From the NCBI RefSeq assembly GCF_000346465.2, contig NC_034014.1:15038630-15102629 (forward strand): DNA of 64,000 nucleotides, read 5' to 3'. The notes under the pieces were generated by a model, which was not told the DNA's origin, made no database searches, and saw nothing but the letters and a program-made list of their open reading frames with translations. Below, one piece after another: positions 24,042 to 35,498 of the stretch (positions are counted from its first letter, which is position 1; every line of letters starts with the position of its first letter). Origin of the DNA: Prunus persica. Lineage: Eukaryota > Streptophyta > Magnoliopsida > Rosales > Rosaceae. The translations under genes and the position numbers were made by a program.

Positions 24042-24447
24042 TGTTAGTACCGTAACTGATCGAGCAACTAGCTAGCCTAGATAATCCACGTGCCATGCTT
24101 TGAGAGGTCATCACCTTAGCCAAAGAAGCATTACCACAAGTCACAACTCTAAGCAAAGCAAGAGGAGTCCCACATCGGAAAACTACAAGAAGTGAAGACT
24201 CCCCCTCACCTATAAAAGGAGACCACTCTCCACTTAGGAGGGGATCCATCTCTGGGCTGGGCTTCTCACTTGTTATTTTTATATTTGGGTCTAATCCCTT
24301 TGTACAAATGTAAACAAACATTATCATAATGAGAACATCATTCTCCGTGGACGTAGCCCATCATTTGGGTGAACCACGTATATCGACACAAAAAGCCTTT
24401 ATCGATTCTCCCTTCTTCAGTGCCTTTCGGCACCCTTACCATCAACA
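24042..24447 (+). repeat. LTR copy 1 of the non-coding retrotransposon
   Basis: It starts TGTTAGTACCGTAACTGA right after the purine-rich GAACTTGGGGGACTAC and ends CCATCAACA. The first ~340 bp closely match the LTR at 27669. The last ~60 bp, after CCACGTATATC, differ, so the two LTRs belong to different variants or one end is rearranged. Confidence 0.8.
24211..24217 (+). promoter_or_regulatory. Putative TATA box of LTR copy 1
   Basis: TATAAAA in the context CTCACCTATAAAAGGAGA, identically placed in both LTR copies. The position within the LTR fits a U3 promoter. Confidence 0.6.
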
Positions 24448-26867
24448 TCACTTAATTGTCGTTCGGCAATAACCGTCATGAGGCAACTATGAGTCACCAA
24501 AAAGTATCAAGATGCCGAAGACACTACTCTTGTCGAAACCTCCATCAGATAAGTGGCACATTCATTATTTTTACAAATTATTTAATATTGAAGGAACTTA
24601 TTATTCTTGGGATCAAGAAAAGCCACGTGCATTATTTCTAAGAGATACAACACATTTTCTTATCTTATATTTTAGTATATTCGTAAGCATTCAATGATTG
24701 CATATATTATTTAGGTGGCTCAATCGGTGGCTTAGGCTTCATTCATTCTCATTTTAATACTATTTTGTCCTATTTGCCATATAGGAAAGTCTGGAGCAAT
24801 TTAAGTGGCCAAGCCAAATGGCACCCCATCCTTCAAACAGCACCTTATGCTTCAGAAAGTTCATAACTCAGAGAATCATGCTTGCTGTTACTCTTTTATG
24901 GGGCTACGGTTTGGATCTCTATACCAGCAATTTTTATCAAGCCACCCAATTCCTACCCCAAAATTGCCGACAGATATACGAATAACATCTCATGGCTGGC
25001 AAACCAAGGCCTGCCGAACAACATCTCATGCATTGCGGACAACCAAAGATTGAAAGTGCCGCACGACACATCCAACCAAACCAAACAGCACCCAGCCCCA
25101 AATTGATCTACACACCCATGATATCTTCAACAAAGGAAAAAGATAGCATGCTAAAGACACCATACCTGCCAAGGCAAACTTGAGGCTTCACGGCACCAAC
25201 TTGTCGAAGCTACCAGCATCGACTAGGACCCCCTTTTTAATTCTCGAATGGGAATTTACAATTCGATGACAAAATCTATTACGCTTCAGCATCTCTGAGA
25301 CATGCCCATCTGGAGCAAACACAAAGAAGAATAGGGGAAGAACGTGACATGCCTCTCGGCACCTCTCATCGACTGAAAATAGATGTCATCTCTCACCTGT
25401 TGGTAAATCTCTCAAGACACCCATGGTGTCATACACGCTGAACGACAAGTTGATAATAGTTCTCAAAAGGCACCCAAGCCCACCAAACTGATTGCCGATG
25501 AGTAGGCCAACTATAGATTATGTGGACAGTCCCCATCCAACCTCCTAAAACCATCGGCAACACTCTTGCCGATCGGCAAGTGAACTACGGCACCTCCGAA
25601 AGCACCCAACTGATTCAGTAGGATGACGACGGAGCTTGAAGACATCTTCCCAGCCCATTCATACCAAAATTCTTACAAGATCAAAGCCATGAGCACCTAC
25701 CGATCAAATCTGCCGCATTCGTGGGACCTCACGGTCCTCTCAGCAGCCAAGTCCCTAAGCTCCCGAATCTGCCCAGCAGCCCCTCTTTTGAATCAGCCCT
25801 CACAGCTCGACTCCAAAGTAAACCCAGCTAATCTTGCCGAAACTAGGAAGATGCCGCGACCACCATGAGTTGCCGAACTGCAACCACCGTGAGTTTCCAA
25901 CTGTCCTCTCAACAAAAACTTTTCGATCCACCCTCACCGAACGACAAGGGTTGTGTGGAACTGCGTGGGTACCTCTCTCTTTGCCGTTATGGGCCCAAGC
26001 TCAACTCTCCCTTACCGAGCACCAAGTCTCGATCCGAAGCTCTGAGACTACACTCTCCTTCTAAAAATTCCCTAGCCACCACCGCAGACCCACGACCAAA
26101 TTTCAAGGCCCAGCCCCCGGTTTCGACACCAAGCTCACAAAGACCTTGAGCCCTTGCCAATCGGCAAGGACCTTGCTGAAGCGAGATTGCGCCAGCCCCT
26201 CATCCAAAACCAGATCTTGTTGAACCAAAACCTCAAGAAATCTCCAAGGCCACCATTGCCGAATGGCAATGCCGGTGCGAAATTGAATAGAGGCCCACGA
26301 AAGTCACGGCTCCAGGTCAGCTTGTCGAAGACGTGCTGGCGCCGCAACCTCATTCCGAATACCCCCTGCCAAAACGTAGGAACCGCGAACGAAGGCCTTC
26401 TTCCTACAAACTACACCTACGTGCGCAGCATTCCTGCCGAAGAGGTGAAATGCCTTAAATTTTTCTTTCCAATCCACCCCTGCCGATGGGCAGGGTCTGT
26501 GCTACGAACAAGGAGGAAACGTGTTGTTTGGTTCTTAGCCAAAACAACCTCTGCCGACAGCTCCAACAGCCCAGACCACTCTCTTGCTTAGCTGCCAAAG
26601 CCTTCACAATTCTCTCGAGACCTAGCCAAAGACCTAGCCGACTACACGATAAAACAAGTCATTAATTTTCTCGACCAAGCTTTACCGATCAGTAGGGCAC
26701 GTGCAGAACAAAAACAAAAAAACACCAAAAACAAGGCCCAAGCCCGAGGCTTTCAAACCCCTTGCCGAACGGCAGGGGTCATGCCGTGTATTCCTAAATA
26801 ATAATAAATAAATAAAAATGCACACTTGCATTTTTCTCTTCAGCACCCTTGTGCATTTGGCAAACCC
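24448..26867. other. Internal region of the retrotransposon complex, no recognised coding sequence
   Basis: 2.4 kb rich in GCCGA / CGGCA. No Gag or Pol motif in any frame; the longest frame (26154-26591) has no recognisable domain. Quasi-palindromes of the type CTTGCCGATCGGCAAG recur, for example near 25566, 26152, 26257, 26482 and 26760. Confidence 0.6.
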
Positions 26868-27445
26868 ACTTTGCCTTCGGCACCCCTGTGCCTAAGCACA
26901 TCGCCTTGCGACATGCAAGCTTTGTGTCCCCTTCGGCACCATCTGCCTAGCCACATTGCCTTGCGACATGCAAGCTTTGTGTCGCACCCTCGTGCCTAGC
27001 CATGTTGCCTTGCGACATGCAAGCTTTGTGTCGCCTTCGGCACCTTCGTGCCTAGCCATATTGCCTTGCGACATGCAAACTTTGTGCAAGCTTTGTGTCG
27101 TCTTCGGCACCCTCATGCCTAGCCACATTGCCTTACGACATGCAAGCTTTGTGTCGCCTTCGGCACCTCCGTACCTAACCACATTGCCTTGCGAGATGCA
27201 AGTTTTATGTCGCCTTCGGTACCCCCGTCCCTAGCCACATTGCCTTGCGACATGCAAGCTTTGTGTCGCCTTCGGCACCCCCGTGTCAAGCCACATTGCC
27301 TTGCGACATGCAAGCTTTGTGTCTCCTTCAGCACCCCCATGCCTAGCCATATTGTCTTGCGACATGCAAGCTTTGTGTCGCCTTCGGCACCCCCGTGCCT
27401 AGCCACATCACCTTTGGCACCCCCGCCCTTCGGTGTACTATGATG
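26868..27445 (+). repeat. Tandem array of ~50-60-bp units, direct orientation
   Basis: About ten units with CCTTGCGACATGCAAGCTTT, GTGTCGCCTTCGGCACC and CGTGCCTAGCCACATTG. It is an inverted match to 22650-23225. Units vary slightly, including one with a partial internal duplication near 27080. Confidence 0.9.
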
Positions 27446-27668
27446 CCCTTCGGCACCTTTGCATAAAAAAAATGGGGACTTGCAAACCACTTGGCTTTTT
27501 GTTGCAAGTTCCCTCCCTCTAATGTCCTTTTTACCAGAGGACTTGGGGGACTATAGGTAGTGCACTATACAGCTTGGAGGACAAACTGTGGTGTTGCTCG
27601 ACCAGTGCACTTAAAATTACAAGTCCTCAATCAAGAAATACCTTCTTACTCGCGAACTTGGGGACTAC

Positions 27669-28143
27669 TGTTAGTACCGTAACTGACCGAGCAACTAGCT
27701 AGCCTAGATCATCCACATGCCATGCTTTGAGAGGTCATCACCTTAGCCAAAGAGGCATTACCACAAGTCACAACTCTAAGCAAAGTAAGAGGAGTCCCAC
27801 ATCGGAAAACTACAAGAAGTGAAGACTCCCCCTCACCTATAAAAGGAGACCACTCTCCACTTAGGAGGGGATCCATATCTGGGCTGGGCTTCTCACTTGC
27901 TATCTTTATATTTGGGTCTAATCTCCTTGTACAAATGTAAACAAACATTATCATAATGAGAACATCCTTCTCCGTGGACGTAGCCCATCATTCGGGTGAA
28001 CCACGTATATCTTGTCTTCTATATGTTTATCGCTTGCCCAAATCCTCACACACTTAGTGAAGGTCCTCACCTTCATCCATCATCCATCACACCTCATCAC
28101 TAAGTTGGACTCAATTTTAACCGAACCATTTTGAGCATCAACA
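27669..28143 (+). repeat. LTR copy 2, full length (475 bp)
   Basis: It starts TGTTAGTACCGTAACTGA after GAACTTGGGGACTAC and ends GAGCATCAACA, giving TGTT...AACA termini. Directly right of it the CAD-like intron and exon sequence resumes. Confidence 0.85.
27838..27844 (+). promoter_or_regulatory. Putative TATA box of LTR copy 2
   Basis: TATAAAA in the context CACCTATAAAAGGAGACC, same relative place as in LTR copy 1. Confidence 0.6.
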
Positions 28144-28579
28144 AATATAGATTACCTTCAATTTTGTAGGGTCACTTGAGAGGAGAAAAGAATCAGCTCC
28201 AAGTCTCTTAACAGCCTCATCCTGCTTTCCTGGGGAGGAACTGATGACAGTCACTTTCAAACCAAAAGCCTTACCAATCTTCACAGCCACATGACCAAGC
28301 CCACCAAGTCCTGCCACACCCAAATGCTTTCTAGGCTCAGTCATGCCATAATATTTTGTTGGACTGTACACAATGATCCCAGCACATAAAAGTGGTGCAC
28401 CCGCATCGGGGGCTAAGTTATCTGGAAAGCGGAGCATATAGCGATGGTTAACAACAATCATATCAGAATAACCACCATAAGTTTTTGTTCGGTCGTGATC
28501 GAGTGAGTTATAGGTAAATATTGTTCGTGGGCAGTAGTTCTCTAAGTCCTGGTCGCAGGTCTCACATTTCATGCAGGAA

Positions 28580-28584
28580 CCTAC
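28580..28584 (+). repeat. Target-site duplication (left) of the second copia element
   Basis: CCTAC here matches CCTAC at 32981-32985. The undisturbed duplicate exon reads GGAACCTACTATGACC, containing CCTAC once. Confidence 0.93.
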
Positions 28585-28818
28585 TGTTGGCGTGACTTGT
28601 GGATATTGACTTACTTTCCTTACACACCAAGAATTCATATTATAATTGTAATTGATTTACTTTAATTCATGATTTCCTACTGTAAATAGATTTAGGAATT
28701 TATTATTTACTTGCCCATTCAGGTTTCATTGTATTATAAATATGACCTCCTACAAGGAGAAGAATACACAGAAAATTCCCACAAACAAATATTCTCTCAT
28801 AGTTTTCATATTTTAGCA
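28585..28818 (+). repeat. 5' LTR of the second copia element
   Basis: 234 bp, TGTTGGCGTG to CATATTTTAGCA. It differs from the 3' LTR at three visible bases (in the contexts GAATTCA/C, AATTCA/C and GTTTCA/G). Confidence 0.95.
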
Positions 28819-28830
28819 TGGTATCAGAGC
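28819..28830 (+). other. Primer-binding site (tRNA-iMet type)
   Basis: TGGTATCAGAGC immediately after the 5' LTR, complementary to the 3' end of plant initiator tRNA-Met, the usual primer for copia reverse transcription. Confidence 0.9.
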
Positions 28831-28878
28831 GGCGATCTTGGAATTGCTCACTTTAGTTTCAAACCCCCGCCACCGTTA

Positions 28879-31800
28879 TGGGGGTTGATGATTTTTTCAA
28901 CCCTCATGGAGGTAGCACCACCGACTCCTTCTCTCATTCTCAATAAACCATCGTTGAGTTGAGTGCCCAGATGGCTCCGCTCCTATAAATGCAGACTTTG
29001 ACCCTGAACCCGATCCAGAATTAGGATCCTCTTTTGACGACCCTGACCTCAACTATGACGACGATGACGACGACCCCGACCCCCACTCCGATGATGACCC
29101 CAATCCCGAATTTGTCTCTGATTCAGACCCTGATCCCGATTTCGACTCCGACTCCGGCCCCGACACAGGCTCAGATTTCGATCCAAATTCCTACTCAACC
29201 TGTATCCTATGCATCTTCCGCTGCACAGATTATGACTTCTAGACTAACGACCCCGACACATGGACCAGATTGCTCATATTGTGGTGATTCGAGACACACT
29301 TGTGAGACTTGTTTTAAATCGCATGTCTACCCCGATTGGTGGGCTACTATTACATATCGAGGACAATGCACCAGTAATGGTACTGGTTATGGATTCCATA
29401 CTTCCGATAAGATTGATTCTAGGAGCTGGATAATTGATTCTGGTGCAACTGATCATATGATGTTTGATCCTGATGATTTTCTGAATACTACACAACCTCG
29501 ACGAACCTGTATTGCAAATGCCAATGGTGTTACTTATCCTGTGACAAGGGCTGGCACTGTTGCATTCTCATCCTCTCTCACATTGTCTAATACTTTACTT
29601 ATTCCATCTTTATCCACTAAATTGTTGTTAGTTAGTCAGCTTACTGAATTGAATTGTTGTGTACTCATTTACCCGAGTTTTTGTTTGCTTCAGGATATTC
29701 GTACTAAGGAGATTCTTGGTTGTGGTACTAAGATAGGGGGGCTATATTATGTCGATGACTTCAGTCCCGACGTGGCTAACAGTGTGACACATCCGTTTGA
29801 TAGCAAACAAAAGCAAATCTGGTTGTGGCACCGTCGATTGGGACATCCGTCTTTTAGATAGCATCTTATACCAGATTTATTCTCATGTTTCAAGGACTCC
29901 GACTTCACATGTGATACTTGTATTTTAGCCAAGAGTCACCATATGCCCTACCCGTTGAGTACGAACAAGTGTACTCCTTCATTTACGTTAATTCACTCTG
30001 ATGTCTGGGGACCTTCGCCTATCACTGCTCCTTCTGGTGTTCGATGGTTTGTCACATTCATCGATGATTGTACACGGATGACATGGCTTTATTTGCTGAA
30101 GAATAAAAACGAAGTGTTTTCCCATTTTCAGTCCTTCCACAAACAGATGAAAACTCAGTTTAATGCTCAAATCCAGATTCTTCACTCAGACAATGGTGGA
30201 GAATTTGTCAATCATGACTTTCAGACTTACTTCCAACAACATGGAATTATCCATGAGACGACTTGTCCTCAGACACCGCAACAAAATGGTGTTGCTGAAT
30301 GAAAAAATCGACATCTTCTTGAAACCGCCCGAGCACTTCTGATTAGCGCTCATGTTCCTCGCCATCACTGGGATGATGCTATTGTCACCGCAGTTCACCT
30401 GATCAACCGCATGCCTTCTGGTGTATTGACCTTTAAACTCCCTTACAGGTGCTTACGCAACACAGACCTCTGCCCTCTGTTTTGGTACTCACACCCCGAA
30501 TCTTTGGATGTGTGGCTTTCGTTCATCTCCACAAAAATCAATGTAGCAAACTTGATCCCTGTGCGCTTCGTTGTGTTTTTGTGGGTTATGCCACTCATCA
30601 GAAAGGCTACCGCTGTTATCACCCTCCTACCCAATGAACCTATGTCACTTTGGATGTGACCTTTTTGGAATCTGAGCTGTTCTTCCATGACCCATCATCC
30701 AATTCTACGCTTCAGGGGGAGATACAAAGTGAAGAGCAAAATTGGAGCAACTTAGAAAATAAAGAAATTCTCCTCTATACAGAAATGATTGATCATCCTA
30801 AGTCTAGAGCACGAGATTACTCTCTGTCGAAAAGCAACCAATCGCCCATTCATAGCGATCAATTGCCTGACCCACCTGATCCATGCGAAGATATTTCTGA
30901 TCCGAGTCTCACACCTATAGACAATACAGAACAACAAGATGAAGACCCCTTTCTAACTCAACAGTACCAACAGACCAATCTCCTGAGAATATCCTTGAGG
31001 TAACTACTCCTACTAGACTTGTGCATTTATATGATAAAACTATTGGATATCAATTACCTTTCAGGCAAAATCGTGGGAAGCCACCAAATCGTTATTCACT
31101 TGATATTGGCAAGACATCCAAGTATCCAATTACAAATCATGTATCCACTGAGAAGCTGTCTGAACCACTCAAGGCTTTTGTGCATCAGTTGTCTGCTATC
31201 CATATTCCAACCAAGGTCTCTGAAGCATTGAAAGATCCTAAGTGGGTCCAAGCTATAAAAGAGGAGATGAAAGCTCTTGAGAAAAATCAGACTTGGACAT
31301 TCGAGACTATACCTCGAGGAAAAAAGACTATCGGATGTAGATGGGTGTTTACTATAAAACACAATGTAGATGGATCTATCGAGCGATACAAGGCAAGACT
31401 TGTGGAAAAAGGGTACACACAGACCTATGGTATAGACTATGAAGAAACCTTTGCTCCAGTTGCAAAGTTAAACACCGTCAGAGTCTTATTGTCCCTTGCA
31501 GCTAATTTGGATTGGCCACTACACCAGTTTGATGTAAAGAATGCTTTTCTACATGGCGAACTCACAGAGGAGGTGTACATGGACATTCCTCCTGGATATA
31601 ATACTACTCAGACTGTAATAGTTTGCAGGTTATAAAAAGCATTGTATGGATTGAAACAGTCACCACGTGCATGGTTTGGACGGTTCACCATGGCATTGAA
31701 GAACAATGGTTTCAAACAGTGCAACTCAGATCATACTCTGTTCTTGAAACATCGAAAAGGGAAGGTAACAACATTAATAATCTATGTTGATGATATGATT

Positions 31801-32739
31801 ATTACTGGGAATGATAAACAGGAAATATCACAGCTACAAGACTATCTGGCTACGGAGTTTAAGATGAAGGATCTAGGTGGACTCGAGTATTTCTTGGGAA
31901 TTGAGGTGGCTCGATCGCAGCAAGACATATTTCTCTCTCAAAGGAAATATGTCTTAGACTTGTTGACAGACACAGGAATGCTAGATTGTAAACCTGCGGA
32001 CACTCCAATTGTTCAGAATCATCATCTTGGAGAATATCCGGATCAAGTTCCAACTAACAAAGAAAGATACCAAAGGTTAGTGGGAAGATTGATCTATTTG
32101 TCACATACTCGACCAGACATTGCTTATGTGGTGAGCGTTGTCAGTCAATTTATGCACTCTCCAAGTGAAGACCACATGAATGCAGTTCTTCGGATACTTA
32201 GATATTTGAAGTCTGCACCTGGAAAAGGACTTATGTTCTCAAAGCATGGTCATCTAAATATTGATGGTTATTCAGATGCAGATTGGGCAGCTAATGTAAC
32301 AGATAGAAAATCCACATCGGGTTACTTCACATTAGTGGGAGGTAATTTGGTGACATGGAGGAGCAAGAAACAGAATGTAGTAGCTTTATCCAGTGTAGAA
32401 GTCGAGTTCAGAGGCATGACTAAAGGGATTTGTGAACTTGTTTGGTTAAGAAAGTTGCTTACTGAACTTGGGTATAAACCTACATCCACAATGAATCTCT
32501 TTTGTGACAACAAGGCTGCTATAGCCATTGCACAGAATCCGGTTTAGCATGATCGTACTAAACATGTTGAGGTGGATCGACACTTCATCAAAGAGAAGCT
32601 TGAGGCTAAAGTGTTTCAGTTTCCTTTTGTGAAATCCAATGATCAATTGGCGGATATTTTGACAAAGGCAATTTTCAGTAAAGCATTCCACAATTCACTG
32701 GATCAGTTGGGCATTGGCGACATCTATGCACCAACGTGA
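28879..32739 (+). pseudogene. copia gag-pol remnant with stops, frameshifts and reduced gag
   Basis: ATG 28879 starts MGVDDFFNPHGGS and soon meets stops. 28996-29190 is an imperfect simple repeat readable as Asp/Pro-rich or Thr/Pro-rich; the usual Gag core is absent. A zinc-knuckle-like CSYCGDSRHTCETC follows near 29270, then protease WIIDSGATDHM, pre-integrase LWHRRLGHPSF, integrase HSDVWGPSP and TPQQNGVAE, RT ([17 protein letters not shown]) and RNase H. In-frame stops include those ending at 29861, 30302, 31635 and 32547; frames shift around 30.4-31.0 kb. The pol C-terminus ends at TGA 32737-32739. Non-functional. Confidence 0.9.
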
Positions 32740-32746
32740 GGGGGAG

Positions 32747-32980
32747 TGTTGGCGTGACTTGTGGATATTGACTTACTTTCCTTACACACCAAGAATTCCT
32801 ATTATAATTGTAATTGATTTACTTTAATTCCTGATTTCCTACTGTAAATAGATTTAGGAATTTATTATTTACTTGCCCATTCAGGTTTCGTTGTATTATA
32901 AATATGACCTCCTACAAGGAGAAGAATACACAGAAAATTCCCACAAACAAATATTCTCTCATAGTTTTCATATTTTAGCA
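32747..32980 (+). repeat. 3' LTR of the second copia element
   Basis: 234 bp directly after the purine tract, same termini as the 5' LTR, followed by the CCTAC duplication at 32981-32985. Confidence 0.95.
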
Positions 32981-33726
32981 CCTACTATGACCCCAACTCC
33001 TACACAATCACCTACTTTGAATTTCTCCAAATTCTTCCCAGCTTTGGTCACAACACCAACAATTTCATGCCTGGAAAATCAATTGAAAATGTTCAACACA
33101 CACATGAATGATTTCACAGGAATAATAAAACGATCATTTCTGCTACGTTCTGCCAAAAGCAGAGAGATATAACAACCAATTCCCATACATGAATGCAATT
33201 TTTTATAAGATATTTGGTCATATGCAGAGGTAAACAGAATAAAAAACATTTTGAAATGCAAATATTTAAAATTAAAAAAACAAACAAATATGCATGTTAA
33301 GATTCCAAATTTTTACAATGACATCATGCCTTATGCCTATAAAAAGATCCTTATCGAAATCATTTGCGTTTGATTTATAACAATCAAATGAATTCGAGCA
33401 TTAGTTCATGTTTCTAGAGCCCCTTGCATTCTACTAGGATAGGCGGAGACAAGCACCAAACAAACATAAACACCACCAAAAGAAAGCATAAGCAATTTGT
33501 TAATATCTGTTTGGAAATCAGGGATTGATCAGGCAATTTAACACTTCGTGTTTCTCCTGAATAGAATATCCCCATCATAACGTCTTAGGCACAATGCCCA
33601 CGAAAAGCTATAAGCCTGGAAATAAGTTAAAAGTTGCACATTGATGCATCCTCCTCCTAATAGAAAAATTCAGTCTTTGTTGTTATAAAACAAAACAATG
33701 AAGTGTTTGTGGTCAGATAGGCATAC

Positions 33727-35498
33727 CCAAAACTAAGGGAAAGATTGGCAACTCCAGGGGCTTGTCAGGCAAACCCACCGTGACCAGCTTCCCATTCAGC
33801 TTCAGTAGACCAATTAATGGAGCCAACGCATGAACTGCAGACACCGTGTCAATGATGTAATCCATGGTACCCATTGCTGCCTGCATAGTAAAAGCAGGAA
33901 ACAGCAAAATATTAGGGTAAATCACTAAATATTCTAGACCTTCTGAGAAGAGGAACCAAAAAATAAACATTATGGAATCAATCTGCAGAACAACGTATAA
34001 TGTGGAGTTGTTGAGGTAGGTCATATCAAAGATCTGAGATTTGTTCGCAGCATTGCACCTAGATGTTTCATTTCTTGTATTATTTACCACTAGCCTCTTT
34101 GCACTGGTGCATGAAGGGTGACTAACTAAACTGTTATTGACTTCGAGGATGACTAACTAAATTGATAAGTATTGAGGGTAGTGGGAAAGAAAGCTAAGAA
34201 CGGTTATATTTTACTATAAATTTGTAAACTATTTCAATGGAATATTTTACTCTTGTTATATAAATTGGTTTGTTGTAGCCATTTCTTAAGTGGAGCATGT
34301 TAAGGGATTTTGTAAGTTTCATGGTTCCTCCTTGTAGATATAGATTACCTTCAATTTTGCAGGGTCACTTGAGAGGAGAAAAGAATCAGCTCCAAGTCTC
34401 TTAACAGCCTCATCCTCCTTTCCTGGGGAGGAACTGATGACAGTCACTTTCAAACCAAAAGCCTTACCAATCTTCACAGCCACATGACCAAGCCCACCAA
34501 GTCCTGCCACACCCAAATGCTTTCCAGGCTCAGTCATGCCATAATATTTCATTGGACTGTACACAGTGATCCCAGCACATAAAAGTGGTGCACCCGCATC
34601 AAGGGCTAAGTTATCTGGAAAGCGGAGCACATAGCGATGGTGAACAACAATCATATCGGAATAACCACCATAAGTTTTTGTTCAGTCGTGATCGAGTGAG
34701 TTATAGGTAAATATTGTTCGAGGGCAGTAGTTCTCTAAGTCCTGGTCGCAGGTCTCACATTTCATGCAGGAACCTACTATGACCCCAACTCCTACACGAT
34801 CACCTACTTTGAATTTCTCCACATTCTTCCCAGCTTTGGTCACAACACCAACAATTTCATGCCTGGAAAATCAATTGAAAATGTTCAACACACACAGGAA
34901 TGATTTCATTCACAGGAATAATTTCTACTATGTGCTGCAAAAAGCAGAGGCATACAACAACCAATTCCCACACCTGAATGCAATTTTTTATAAGATATTT
35001 GGTCACATGCAGAGGTAAACAGAATAAAAAACATTTTGAAATGCAAATATTTATTAAAAAAAACACAGAAATATGCATGTTAAAATTCCATCTACCAAAC
35101 AACTAATCCACCAAATATTTACAATGACATCATGCCTTATGCCTATAGCAAGAACATTATCGAAATCATTTGCGTTTGATTTATAACAATCAAATGAATT
35201 TACTATAACTTATAATAGTAAAATGTTTTCAATAGTAAGATTCATGACAGTCTAGACTCTTATTAAGACAAAAACCACATTGATCCTTGTGAAGTAGGCT
35301 TCCGTAAATAACATTTTCATTCAAACTTAACAGAGACACATCATATTATCTTTCATACAGAGTGACACGAGATTAGCATGTTACCCAGGTACAATAGGGT
35401 AGTTGGTGAACCCCCATTCATTCTTGACAGAATGCAAGTCTGAATGGCAAACCCCACAGTAAAGGACCTTTATTGTTACATCATCATCAGCATTTTCC
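33727..35498 (-). pseudogene. CAD/mannitol dehydrogenase-like gene, exons 2-4
   Basis: Three minus-strand exons with GT-AG borders: exon 2 at 35498-35385 (114 bp; [19 protein letters not shown] holds the catalytic-zinc Cys), exon 3 at 34862-34349 (GHE zinc ligand, the [15 protein letters not shown] structural-zinc site, GLGGLG cofactor motif) and exon 4 at 33880-33727 ([34 protein letters not shown]). Such NADP-dependent zinc alcohol dehydrogenases reduce cinnamaldehydes or oxidise sugar alcohols. Exon 3 has an in-frame TGA at 34682-34684 where the duplicate copy has an Arg codon, a CpG-type change. Exon 1 was not found up to the Mutator-like element; the last exon survives only as a fragment at 22387-22463. 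It is a pseudogene as it stands. Confidence 0.87.

Larger units (their letters stand above)
22464..28143. mobile_element. Non-coding LTR-retrotransposon complex, at least two copies
   Basis: The right edge is a full LTR in plus orientation (27669-28143, TGTTAG...CAACA). A related LTR is at 24042-24447, also plus. The left edge is the last ~185 bp of the same LTR type, inverted (22464-22648). No gag, pol or other known domain was found, so the family looks non-autonomous. The left and right flanking bases do not match. They correspond to two different places in the CAD-like gene (last exon and an intron), so this is probably two opposite insertions joined by loss of the DNA between them. Confidence 0.75.
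28585..32980 (+). mobile_element. Complete Ty1/copia retrotransposon inserted in the CAD-like exon
   Basis: 4396 bp with two 234-bp LTRs (TGTTGG...TTAGCA), a primer-binding site TGGTATCAGAGC at 28819-28830, a purine tract GTGAGGGGGAG at 32736-32746, and a 5-bp CCTAC duplication. By eye the LTRs differ at three sites (about 98.7% identity), which points to a recent insertion, yet the coding part carries several stops and lost most of gag. It was probably moved by proteins from another copy. Confidence 0.95.
28156..33070 (-). pseudogene. CAD-like dehydrogenase, duplicate of exon 3, split by a copia element
   Basis: On the minus strand the exon starts at 33070 ([13 protein letters not shown]), is interrupted at 32981/28584 by the copia element, and resumes with [30 protein letters not shown] and GVAGLGGLGHVAVKIGKAFG, ending at a GT donor at 28155. 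These are the structural-zinc cysteines and the NADP-binding GLGGLG motif of plant CAD/mannitol dehydrogenase-like enzymes. It closely matches exon 3 at 34349-34862, and the match continues into the intron to about 33390, so a segment of one gene was duplicated in tandem. It is not translatable because of the insertion. Confidence 0.85.

Noticed and set aside
23311..24327. Open frames up to 222 codons on both strands
   Set aside because: They span the doubled 299-bp unit and the LTR; the frames break across repeat borders and show no domain.
26154..26591. 145-codon plus-strand frame
   Set aside because: No Gag, Pol or host motif; it lies in the non-coding interior of an LTR element with high GC, so chance is likely.
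26892..27490. Overlapping frames of 84-123 codons on both strands
   Set aside because: They are the 50-60-bp array read in different frames; the repeated peptides arise from the repeated DNA.
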